Shown here: piece after piece, positions 31,937 to 38,948 of the stretch
How positions within the stretch are numbered: position 1 is the stretch's first letter
How the letters are laid out: every line of letters starts with the position of its first letter
DNA from: an uncultured Clostridia bacterium
GTDB taxonomy: Bacteria > Bacillota > Clostridia > Lachnospirales > Lachnospiraceae
Reading direction: 5' to 3'
Length of the DNA: 39,841 nt
Assembly: GCA_946629525.1 (NCBI GenBank)
Contig: CAMOXU010000012.1
Coordinates: forward strand, 1-39,841
Program-made: the position numbers and the translations under genes
Notes under the pieces: model-generated
The model's input: the letters and a program-made list of their open reading frames with translations, nothing else
What the model was told of the DNA's origin: nothing
The model's database searches: none

Positions 31937-33037
31937 ATGATATGCAGAAAATGCGGCCGTGAGATTCCGAACGGCCAGCTCATATGTCCGCATTGCGGTG
32001 AGGAAGTTCGCCTCGTACCGGATTATTCCACTGTAGGGGATATGCTGAACCGGAAGGAAAGCAGCCTGAAGAATCAGGAAGAGAGCCGCAAAGCAGGGCA
32101 GAAAAAGAAAAAAGGAAGGGCGGAAAGGCGCGTCAATCCCGTCGCCCTGACCATAGTCATGATTTTCGGTGTGATCATTTTTGCGCTGGCCCTCAAGCTG
32201 GCAATTGATTACAGAAATCAGGGCGACTATGACCTTCAGCTCGAACTGGCGGAATATAATTTTTCCGAGAAGGAGTATGCCCGGGCGGAAGAGTACGCAA
32301 ATCAGGCGATGTCGCTTGAACCGACCCGTTCCGAGCCCCGTCTCCTTCTGGCCAGGATCTATTCCGCACAGAACCGGGATGACGAGTCCGAGCTTGTCCT
32401 CCTGAATCTGATCGCCCAGGATCCCGGGAACGCCGATGCCTATGGACTTCTGATCGGGCTTTATGACGAGAACAATGACAAAGCGGCGATCAAGCAGCTC
32501 ATGGATAACTGTACTGCGGAGACGGTCCTCTATGCATACAGCGATTATATCTGCAAAGTGCCTCTGATCTCTCCGGTCGAAGGGACTTATGAGCGCACTG
32601 TCAGCGTTACGATCACGGCGCCCGAAGGAACTGTCCGCTACACGACGGACGGGACAGAGCCGACGGAGAGCAGTCTCATCTATGAAGGTCCGATCGAGAC
32701 ATTTCCCGGTGAAAATGAGATCCGTGCGATCGCGATCAAAGACAACGGGATCTACAGCGACACCGTTGTCAAAAAATATACGATCACGACGAAGCAGCAT
32801 GACGCTCCGACGATCACTCCCGGATCCGGGACTTACGCTCCGGGCACGGAGGTGACGGTCGACGTCCCCTTCGGCTATACCGCCTACTATGAATTCGACC
32901 ATATCCCCTCCGCGGAGTCCGAAGCGTACAGCGGTCCGATCCTGCTGCCGGAGGGAACGCACGTCCTCACAGTCGTCCTTGCAGACGGCGATGGTAATTT
33001 CAGCAAGACTGCTTCGGCGACATACACGGTGGCTTAA
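31937..33037 (+). CDS. Zinc-ribbon, single-pass membrane, TPR and chitobiase/FN3-like beta-domain protein
   Basis: Unknown function, 366 residues. An N-terminal zinc ribbon (C3, C6, C17, C20; MICRKCGREIPNGQLICPHC) is followed by a basic linker with KKKKG, one transmembrane helix (about 68-90), TPR-like helices (about 100-190, with EYARAEEYANQAMSLEP), and two beta domains of the chitobiase/FN3-associated type (about 208-285, YTTDGTEPTESSLIYEGPI, and about 290-365). The positive-inside rule puts the ribbon in the cytoplasm and the repeats outside. The ATG at 31937 was preferred because the ribbon starts there, although its ribosome-binding site is weak. It closely follows ftsK. A wall-binding or sensing role is possible but unsupported. 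Confidence 0.8.
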   Translation: MICRKCGREIPNGQLICPHCGEEVRLVPDYSTVGDMLNRKESSLKNQEESRKAGQKKKKGRAERRVNPVALTIVMIFGVIIFALALKLAIDYRNQGDYDLQLELAEYNFSEKEYARAEEYANQAMSLEPTRSEPRLLLARIYSAQNRDDESELVLLNLIAQDPGNADAYGLLIGLYDENNDKAAIKQLMDNCTAETVLYAYSDYICKVPLISPVEGTYERTVSVTITAPEGTVRYTTDGTEPTESSLIYEGPIETFPGENEIRAIAIKDNGIYSDTVVKKYTITTKQHDAPTITPGSGTYAPGTEVTVDVPFGYTAYYEFDHIPSAESEAYSGPILLPEGTHVLTVVLADGDGNFSKTASATYTVA

Positions 33038-33049
33038 GGAGCACATTCT

Positions 33050-33190
33050 GTGTTTTTCATGGAACGCACGCGGCACAAATGCCCCGGGCTGTTTGCAATC
33101 AATCGTTCTTTTGATATCGATTTTCTTGTACGATTCATTTTTATTTCTTTTCTTGCAGCATTATTAGTGCTAAAATCAGTTTGCATATAG
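33050..33190 (+). CDS. Possible 46-residue single-pass membrane peptide
   Basis: A GTG start eight bases after GGAG, 12 nt beyond the stop of the preceding gene, opens a 46-codon frame ending with a hydrophobic segment (FLVRFIFISFLAALLVLKSV). No family is recognised. The region is AT-rich and T-rich on this strand, which alone tends to give hydrophobic codons, and it also has to hold the promoter for nfnA. It is listed as a weak candidate. Confidence 0.2.
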   Translation: MFFMERTRHKCPGLFAINRSFDIDFLVRFIFISFLAALLVLKSVCI

Positions 33191-33253
33191 CTGGGAAGAC
33201 AATCGCAATAAGTATGTGCGTATTCTTGCAGTTATGATATTTAGGAGGTAGTC

Positions 33254-34126
33254 ATGTACAAAATATTAAAAAAGGAACAGCTGAGCGAAGTTGTCTGGCT
33301 TATGGTCGTCGAAGCTCCGCTTGTGGCTCGCCACTGCCAGCCCGGCCAGTTCATCATCGTAAAGTGTGATGAAAAGGGAGAACGCATCCCGCTCACGATC
33401 TGCGACTATGACCGCGAAGCAGGAACGGTGACTATTGTATTCCAGCCGCTCGGAGTTTCAACGTTAAAGTTCCTGAAGCTTGGTGAGGGCGATTATTTTG
33501 AAGATTTCGTAGGTCCCCTCGGAAGACCTTCGGATATTGTTGAAATGAGCCATGCTGAACTTTGCTCAAAGAAATTCCTTTTCGTGGCCGGCGGCGTGGG
33601 CACAGCCCCCGTATATCCGCAGGTCAAGTGGCTCAGGGAACATGGCTGCGAAGCGGACGTTATCATCGGCGCAAGAACAAAGGATCTCCTTTTCTTTGAA
33701 GATGAGATGCGGGCCGTCGCTACGAACCTTTATATCACGACCGATGACGGCTCCTATGTCCACAAGGGCGTCGTAACGTCAGTTATCGACGAGCTGGTCG
33801 CTGACGGCAGGGAGTACAATCACTGCGTAGCGATCGGGCCTATGATCATGATGAAGTTTGTCTGCCTCACAACGCAGAAATATAATATTCCGACCATCGT
33901 CAGCATGAATCCGATCATGGTCGACGGTACGGGCATGTGCGGCGCCTGCCGTCTGACCGTTGGGGACGAGATCAAGTTCGCCTGTGTAGACGGACCCGAA
34001 TTCGACGGATTCAAGATCAACTGGTCTGAAGCTATGAAGAGAGCGCAGATGTACAAGACGGAAGAGGGAAGAGCAAAGCTTCGCTACGAAGAAGGCGAGA
34101 CCCATTCCGGCAACTGCGGCAATTAA
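33254..34126 (+). CDS. nfnA: NADH-dependent reduced ferredoxin:NADP oxidoreductase, subunit A
   Basis: Small subunit of the flavin-based electron-bifurcating transhydrogenase NfnAB, which couples NADPH oxidation to reduction of NAD and ferredoxin (or the reverse). The 290 residues hold an FAD domain (about 1-100, with RIPLTICDYD), an NAD-binding domain (about 105-220, FVAGGVGTAPVYPQVKWL) and a C-terminal [2Fe-2S] loop with D224, C229, C232 and C244. One Asp plus three Cys is the coordination I recall for the Thermotoga enzyme. The ATG follows TTAGGAGG. nfnB begins 18 nt later. Relatives are annotated as sulfide dehydrogenase or dihydroorotate dehydrogenase electron-transfer subunit; the gene pair favours Nfn. 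Confidence 0.9.
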   Translation: MYKILKKEQLSEVVWLMVVEAPLVARHCQPGQFIIVKCDEKGERIPLTICDYDREAGTVTIVFQPLGVSTLKFLKLGEGDYFEDFVGPLGRPSDIVEMSHAELCSKKFLFVAGGVGTAPVYPQVKWLREHGCEADVIIGARTKDLLFFEDEMRAVATNLYITTDDGSYVHKGVVTSVIDELVADGREYNHCVAIGPMIMMKFVCLTTQKYNIPTIVSMNPIMVDGTGMCGACRLTVGDEIKFACVDGPEFDGFKINWSEAMKRAQMYKTEEGRAKLRYEEGETHSGNCGN

Positions 34127-34144
34127 CTGTGGAGGTGACAAGCA

Positions 34145-35542
34145 ATGCCAAATATGTCCAAGACTAAAGTTCCGGTAAGGGAACAGGAACCGCTCGTAAG
34201 GGCAACGAATTTCGATGAGGTCTGCTACGGTTATAATGAGGAAGAGGCTGTCGAGGAGGCCACCAGATGTCTGAACTGTAAAAATGCCCGCTGTGTGCAG
34301 GGATGCCCGGTCAGCATCGATATTCCCGGATTTATCAAAAAAGTCACCGAGAGAGATTTCGCGGGTGCATATCAGGTCATCAGCGAGTCCAGCGCACTTC
34401 CGGCTGTCTGCGGCCGTGTCTGCCCGCAGGAGACCCAGTGCGAGGGCAAGTGTGTACGCGGACTCAAGGCGGAGCCGGTCTCCATCGGCAAGCTTGAGCG
34501 TTTCGTTGCCGACCGCGCGAAAGAGGACGGCATCAAGCCGCAGGGCGCAAAGGTAAAGAACGGTCATAAGATCGCAGTCATCGGATCCGGCCCTGCAGGC
34601 CTCACCTGCGCGGGCGATCTGGCCAAGATGGGCTATGATGTTACGATTTACGAAGCCCTTCACAAGGCCGGCGGCGTTCTGACCTACGGCATTCCCGAGT
34701 TCCGTCTTCCGAAGGACAAGGTCGTTGCCGAGGAGGTAAAGAACGTTGAGGGTCTCGGCGTAAAGATCATCACGGACGTCATCATCGGCCGTACGATCAC
34801 ACTCGACGAGTTGATCGAGGAAGAAGGCTTTGAGGCCGTCTTTATCGGATCAGGTGCAGGTCTTCCGATGTTCATGGGAATCCCGGGCGAGAACGCGAAC
34901 GGCGTCTTCTCTGCGAATGAGTACCTGACGAGAAACAACCTTATGAAGGCTTTCCGTGACGACTATGATACGCCGATCTACAAGGCGAAGAAGTGCGTTG
35001 TCGTCGGCGGCGGGAACGTTGCGATGGATGCTGCCAGAACAGCGCTCCGTCTCGGCGCGGAGGTACATCTTGTATACCGCCGTTCCGAAGCAGAGCTTCC
35101 CGCACGTGCGGAGGAAGTGCATCATGCAAAGGAAGAGGGAGTCATCTTTGACCTCCTCACGAATCCTACAAAGATCCTTACCGATGAGAACGATAACGTG
35201 ACCGGTATCGAATGCATCCGCATGGAGCTCGGTGAGCCGGACGCTTCCGGAAGAAGACGTCCTGTTCCGGTCGAGGGATCGGAGTTCGAGATGGAATGTG
35301 ATGCTGTCATCATGTCCCTCGGAACATCCCCGAACCCTCTGATCTCCTCCACCACGCCGGGCCTTGAAGTCAACCGCCGCAAGTGCCTCGTCGCGACTGA
35401 GGACGAAGGCAGGACCACGAAGGAAGGTGTTTATGCCGGCGGCGATGCCGTTACAGGCGCTGCGACCGTTATTCTTGCCATGGGTGCGGGACGTGCAGGA
35501 GCAAAGGGTATCGACAACTATATCAAAAGCAAGAACGCTTAA
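34145..35542 (+). CDS. nfnB: NADH-dependent reduced ferredoxin:NADP oxidoreductase, subunit B
   Basis: Large subunit of NfnAB, related to the glutamate synthase small subunit and often labelled gltA or gltD. The 465 residues start with two [4Fe-4S] motifs: C42, C45, C50, C54 (CLNCKNARCVQGCP) and C89, C93, C99, C103 (CGRVCPQETQCEGKC). An FAD-binding GSGPAGL (147-153), an NADPH-binding VVGGGNVAMDAAR (about 285-297) and GDAVTGAATVILAMGAGR near the C-terminus follow. This FAD is the bifurcating site in characterised enzymes. No glutamate synthase large subunit is adjacent, while nfnA is, so the Nfn role is preferred. The ATG follows GGAGG. A terminator follows the stop. Confidence 0.92.
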   Translation: MPNMSKTKVPVREQEPLVRATNFDEVCYGYNEEEAVEEATRCLNCKNARCVQGCPVSIDIPGFIKKVTERDFAGAYQVISESSALPAVCGRVCPQETQCEGKCVRGLKAEPVSIGKLERFVADRAKEDGIKPQGAKVKNGHKIAVIGSGPAGLTCAGDLAKMGYDVTIYEALHKAGGVLTYGIPEFRLPKDKVVAEEVKNVEGLGVKIITDVIIGRTITLDELIEEEGFEAVFIGSGAGLPMFMGIPGENANGVFSANEYLTRNNLMKAFRDDYDTPIYKAKKCVVVGGGNVAMDAARTALRLGAEVHLVYRRSEAELPARAEEVHHAKEEGVIFDLLTNPTKILTDENDNVTGIECIRMELGEPDASGRRRPVPVEGSEFEMECDAVIMSLGTSPNPLISSTTPGLEVNRRKCLVATEDEGRTTKEGVYAGGDAVTGAATVILAMGAGRAGAKGIDNYIKSKNA

Positions 35543-35556
35543 GAAAGACTAAGGAG

Positions 35557-35587
35557 AGCTGCCGCGGGAAGACCACGGCAGCTTTCT
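35557..35587 (+). terminator. Terminator of the nfnAB unit
   Basis: An 8-bp stem AGCTGCCG/CGGCAGCT (35557-35564 with 35576-35583) is followed by TTCTT, 15 nt after the nfnB stop. Confidence 0.65.
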
Positions 35588-35643
35588 TGTAACAGGCGGA
35601 AAGTGAAACACTGGTCCTTAAGGGACCGGAAAGGAAAGAATCT

Positions 35644-36123
35644 TTGCATATCCGTATTATCTGTGTCGGAAAAATAAAAGAAAAGTTCTACAGGGATGCC
35701 GTCGCTGAATATCAGAAGCGTCTGTCCAGGTATGCCAGACTGGAGATCGAAGAGTGCGCGGACGAAAAAACACCGGAAAATGCCTCCCCGGCTGAACGTG
35801 CACGCATAATGGCCAGAGAGGGAGAGCGCATCCTCGCAAAGATCAGGGACCGCGACTGCGTCATCGCACTGGCGATCAGGGGAAAGGCGCTCACGTCCGA
35901 GCAGTTTTCGGAAATGATCGGACGACATATGCTCGGCGGTACCGGGACCCTCGATTTTATCATCGGGGGATCCCTCGGTCTTTCGGAGGAAGTGATGAAG
36001 AGAGCTGATCTGTCCCTCAGCTTTTCGGCATTTACATTTCCGCATCAGCTCATGCGCGTGATCCTTGTCGAACAGATATACCGGGCATTCCGCATTCTCT
36101 CCGGCGAACCTTATCACAAGTGA
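35644..36123 (+). CDS. rlmH: 23S rRNA (pseudouridine1915-N3)-methyltransferase
   Basis: SPOUT-class methyltransferase acting on helix 69 of 23S rRNA in the assembled ribosome. The 159-residue length is exact for the family. The start is a TTG (35644) with GGAAAGGAA upstream, giving the typical opening MHIRIICVGKIKEKF. The SAM-binding knot is visible as FIIGGSLGLSEEV (about 109-121) and the C-terminus FPHQLMRVILVEQIYRAFRILSGEPYHK (about 132-159) is near-invariant in the family. The last codons and stop are included in a 46-bp tandem duplication that runs past the gene end. Confidence 0.96.
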   Translation: MHIRIICVGKIKEKFYRDAVAEYQKRLSRYARLEIEECADEKTPENASPAERARIMAREGERILAKIRDRDCVIALAIRGKALTSEQFSEMIGRHMLGGTGTLDFIIGGSLGLSEEVMKRADLSLSFSAFTFPHQLMRVILVEQIYRAFRILSGEPYHK

Positions 36124-36201
36124 GACGGCTCATGTGTCCGGAGATATAAGACATAATTATCACAAGTGAGACGGCTCATGTGTCCGGAGATATAAGACAT
36201 A
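36111..36201 (+). repeat. 46-bp tandem duplication across the rlmH stop
   Basis: A unit beginning TTATCACAAGTGAGACGG occurs twice with period 46 (copy 1 from 36111, copy 2 from 36157), and the 45 bases of overlap are identical. The first copy includes the last three sense codons and stop of rlmH. Each unit holds a small TGAG/CTCA hairpin. Confidence 0.95.
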
Positions 36202-36274
36202 CAGATGTCGGGCAGAAGGGAATGCAGGCAGCTGCAAAACTCTGTACAGATTGGAATTTGATAAAGTACAGCGT

Positions 36275-36302
36275 TTCGCAATGGTCCAAAAGATGATACA
36301 AT
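36275..36302 (+). promoter_or_regulatory. Candidate promoter for phoH
   Basis: TTCGCA (36275-36280), 16-nt spacer, TACAAT (36297-36302), about 130 nt before the phoH start. Confidence 0.5.
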
Positions 36303-36316
36303 ACTAAGATGGCTTT

Positions 36317-36408
36317 CCGCAGACTGCGGGAGAGAGTCCCAACGGCCGTCAACAAAGAGGAGACGGCATACGCTTTGGCGGAGCGATTGCCCGGCGAACA
36401 AATGGGAC
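36317..36408 (+). ncRNA. Candidate structured leader of phoH
   Basis: In the 5' leader, CCGCA/TGCGG (36317-36329) is followed by GTCCC (36336-36340) pairing with GGGAC (36404-36408). That helix encloses two hairpins: GCCGTC/GACGGC (36345-36350 with 36362-36367) and CGCT/AGCG (36371-36374 with 36382-36385). This makes a compact multi-branch fold that ends about 15 nt before the ribosome-binding site. I do not match it to a known riboswitch. Confidence 0.4.
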
Positions 36409-36434
36409 CTTCATTCATGCAAGGAGGATTTTGA

Positions 36435-37451
36435 ATGGCAAGTCACGTTGACCTTTCCGTCGACATACCGGCGGAACACGCGCGCAATATATTCGGCGAG
36501 CTCGATGAACATGTCAAGTCCATCGAGAGGACGCTCGATGTCGACATTATTCCCAGAGGGGATTCCGTACATATTCAAGGGGGATCCCTGCAGGCTGCGA
36601 AAGCGAAACGGCTTCTCGCCCAGCTCCTGATCCTCTCCGAGCGGGGAGAGACGATCACTTCTCAGAACGTAGCCTACGCTCTGTCTCTTCTCATGGATGA
36701 TATGGAGCAGGCGATGGGAGAGCTTGGCGAAGATACGATCATACACACCATAAGCGGACGTCCTGTCAGACCGAAAACGATCGGACAGAAGAAGTATGTG
36801 GAGTCGATCCGCAGCAGGATGATCACTTTCGGGATTGGACCGGCCGGTACCGGAAAGACCTATATGGCAATGGCCATGGCGGTGCGTGCGTTCCGTCGGG
36901 ATGAAGTGTCGAGGATCATCCTGACCAGGCCCGCGATCGAGGCCGGGGAGAAGCTGGGCTTCCTTCCGGGCGATCTGCAGAGCAAGATCGACCCCTATCT
37001 GAGACCGCTCTATGACGCGCTTTACGAGATCATGGGGGCGGAAGCATTCCTGAAAAACTCCGAGAAGGGCCTTATAGAAGTTGCGCCCCTCGCCTACATG
37101 CGCGGCCGGACGCTCGACAATGCCTTCATTATTCTGGATGAGGCGCAGAATACGTCGCCTGCACAGATGAAAATGTTCCTGACCCGCATCGGCTTCGGCA
37201 CGAAAGTCGTCATCACGGGAGACCGTACCCAGAAAGACCTGCCCCGCGATACGGAGAGCGGACTGGACGTGGCGGCGAAAGTTCTCCAGAAGATCGATGA
37301 TATCGGATTCTGTGAATTGACGAGCAAGGACGTTGTCCGTCATCCGCTGGTCCAAAAGATCGTGCAGGCTTATGAGAATTACGAATCGAAACAGGCAAAG
37401 AACAGGACAAAGAGCGTAAAGTACCGCGGAAGAATCCGCACGAGGGAGTAA
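36435..37451 (+). CDS. PhoH-family ATPase
   Basis: Cytoplasmic P-loop ATPase of 338 residues, the PhoH-like (YbeZ) type that partners YbeY in RNA metabolism. An N-terminal KH-like region (about 10-75, SIERTLDVDIIPRGDSVHIQG) precedes the ATPase core with Walker A GPAGTGKT (about 134-141), ILTRPAIEAGEKLGFLPGD, and Walker B FIILDEAQN (about 230-238). The ATG follows a perfect AAGGAGG. ybeY starts 2 nt after the stop, the conserved phoH-ybeY pairing. The diacylglycerol kinase and era genes that often follow in Firmicutes are absent here. Confidence 0.94.
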   Translation: MASHVDLSVDIPAEHARNIFGELDEHVKSIERTLDVDIIPRGDSVHIQGGSLQAAKAKRLLAQLLILSERGETITSQNVAYALSLLMDDMEQAMGELGEDTIIHTISGRPVRPKTIGQKKYVESIRSRMITFGIGPAGTGKTYMAMAMAVRAFRRDEVSRIILTRPAIEAGEKLGFLPGDLQSKIDPYLRPLYDALYEIMGAEAFLKNSEKGLIEVAPLAYMRGRTLDNAFIILDEAQNTSPAQMKMFLTRIGFGTKVVITGDRTQKDLPRDTESGLDVAAKVLQKIDDIGFCELTSKDVVRHPLVQKIVQAYENYESKQAKNRTKSVKYRGRIRTRE

Positions 37452-37453
37452 CG

Positions 37454-37975
37454 ATGCAGATCCATATCGAGAATGAATATACAGGCTCCGACTTCTCCGA
37501 GATCATTTATTTTGACTGCGAAAAGACCGCGTCGGAAGTGATCGCCCGCGTCCTCAGGAACGACGGCTGTCCGTATGAGGCGGAAGTAAATATCCTCTTT
37601 ACAGGGGAGGATGCGATCCGGGAGATCAACGCGGATACCAGAGGGATCGACCGTGCGACCGATGTGCTCTCATTCCCCATGCATGAGTACGCAGCCCCGG
37701 GAGATTTCGACGAGCTCTCCCCGGACAGCTTTGACGATTTCGATCCGGAGAGCGGGAATCTTCTGCTGGGCGATATCGTGCTCTGTATCCCGCGGGTCAA
37801 AAGCCAGGCGGAGGAGTACGGCCACAGCACTCTCCGGGAATTTGCCTTCCTTATCGCACACAGTGCGCTCCATCTTATCGGCTATGATCATATGGAGCCG
37901 GAGGAGGAGCGCGTGATGCAGGAGAAGCAGAAGGAAGCCCTCGACGGGCTCGGTCTTACGAGAGACGTGCGCTGA
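37454..37975 (+). CDS. ybeY: Endoribonuclease YbeY (rRNA maturation factor)
   Basis: Single-strand endoribonuclease involved in 16S rRNA 3'-end processing and ribosome quality control. The 173 residues include the metal site HSALHLIGYDH (about 136-146) and the preceding conserved TDVLSFPM segment (about 69-76). An acidic insertion (about 80-100, FDELSPDSFDDFDPESGN) is present between these. The ATG is nearly fused to phoH, implying coupled translation. Gap 37976-38052 downstream holds a GGAAAT/ATTTCC hairpin without a T-run. Confidence 0.95.
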   Translation: MQIHIENEYTGSDFSEIIYFDCEKTASEVIARVLRNDGCPYEAEVNILFTGEDAIREINADTRGIDRATDVLSFPMHEYAAPGDFDELSPDSFDDFDPESGNLLLGDIVLCIPRVKSQAEEYGHSTLREFAFLIAHSALHLIGYDHMEPEEERVMQEKQKEALDGLGLTRDVR

Positions 37976-38052
37976 ACGCAATGCGCGTGCGGCCGGGAAA
38001 TCTGCGGCCGGAAAATTTCCGCGCAGGACGGAAGATGTAAAGGAGTTTTGAT

Positions 38053-38904
38053 TTGGATATCAGACAGACGCTCAAGAATAAGAACAGGATCGTCATCAAG
38101 ATCGGATCCTCATCCCTGGTGCACAGCGAGACCGGGAAACTCAATTTCACAAAAATGGAGATCCTTGCCCGGGAAGTGTCGGATCTGCACAATCAGGGGA
38201 AGGACGTCATCATCGTCTCCTCCGGAGCGATCGCAGTCGGCCGGAGCACCATGGGGATCGACCGCCTGCACTCACTGCAGGAAAAGCAGGCCTGCGCGGC
38301 GATCGGCCAGGTCAGGCTCATGATGATCTACCAGAAGCTCTTCTCCGAGTACGGCCAGACGACCGCCCAGATCCTCATGACGAAGAAGACCGTCATCGAC
38401 GGGGAGAGCCGTGTCCATGCGCGGAATACGTTCAATCAGCTTTTTAAGATGGGGATCATTCCGATCGTGAACGAGAACGACTCCGTGGCGACTTATGATA
38501 TCGAATTCGGCGACAACGACCGTCTGTCCGCAGTCGTCGCCGCCCTGGTCAAGGCGGATCTTCTCCTGCTCCTCTCGGATATAGACGGTCTCTACACCGA
38601 CGACCCCCACAGGAATCCGGACGCCGTATTTATCTCCGAAGTGGAGCATCTGGACGATCACTTCATGAAAATGGCAAAGGATTCCACCGGAAGCGGTTTC
38701 GGCACGGGAGGAATGGCGACAAAGCTCATCGCCGCAGAGATCGCCACCTCGACAGGGTCGGACATGGTGATCGCGAACGCGGATGACTTCCACATTATTC
38801 ACCGGATCATCACGGGGGAACATGTCGGAACGATCTTCAGGAGCCACCCCAGAGAAGAGTTTTACTGGGTCGATTATCTGGAAAAGATGCGGCACGGCGA
38901 GTAA
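38053..38904 (+). CDS. proB: Glutamate 5-kinase, short form without PUA domain
   Basis: Phosphorylates glutamate in the first step of proline synthesis. The 283 residues cover only the amino-acid-kinase domain: RIVIKIGSSSLV (about 12-23), VIIVSSGAIAVG (about 52-63), IVNENDSVATYDIEFGDNDRLSA (about 138-160) and GTGGMATKLIAAEIA (about 217-231). The C-terminal PUA domain of the E. coli enzyme (367 residues) is missing; the stop falls cleanly after the kinase domain. The start is TTG with AAGGAG seven bases upstream, giving MDIRQTLKNKNRIVIK. proA, its usual neighbour, is not next to it; miaB follows after about 45 nt. Confidence 0.94.
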   Translation: MDIRQTLKNKNRIVIKIGSSSLVHSETGKLNFTKMEILAREVSDLHNQGKDVIIVSSGAIAVGRSTMGIDRLHSLQEKQACAAIGQVRLMMIYQKLFSEYGQTTAQILMTKKTVIDGESRVHARNTFNQLFKMGIIPIVNENDSVATYDIEFGDNDRLSAVVAALVKADLLLLLSDIDGLYTDDPHRNPDAVFISEVEHLDDHFMKMAKDSTGSGFGTGGMATKLIAAEIATSTGSDMVIANADDFHIIHRIITGEHVGTIFRSHPREEFYWVDYLEKMRHGE

Positions 38905-38948
38905 ACGGAAGAATACAGATTCGAGAAGAGTTATGACACGGAGGTTTT

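Noticed and set aside
36317-36420. Glycine riboswitch in the phoH leader, suggested by CGGGAGAGAG.
   Set aside because: The downstream core of the glycine aptamer (CTCTCAGG and the GCCGAAGG-type segment) is missing and the helices do not match.
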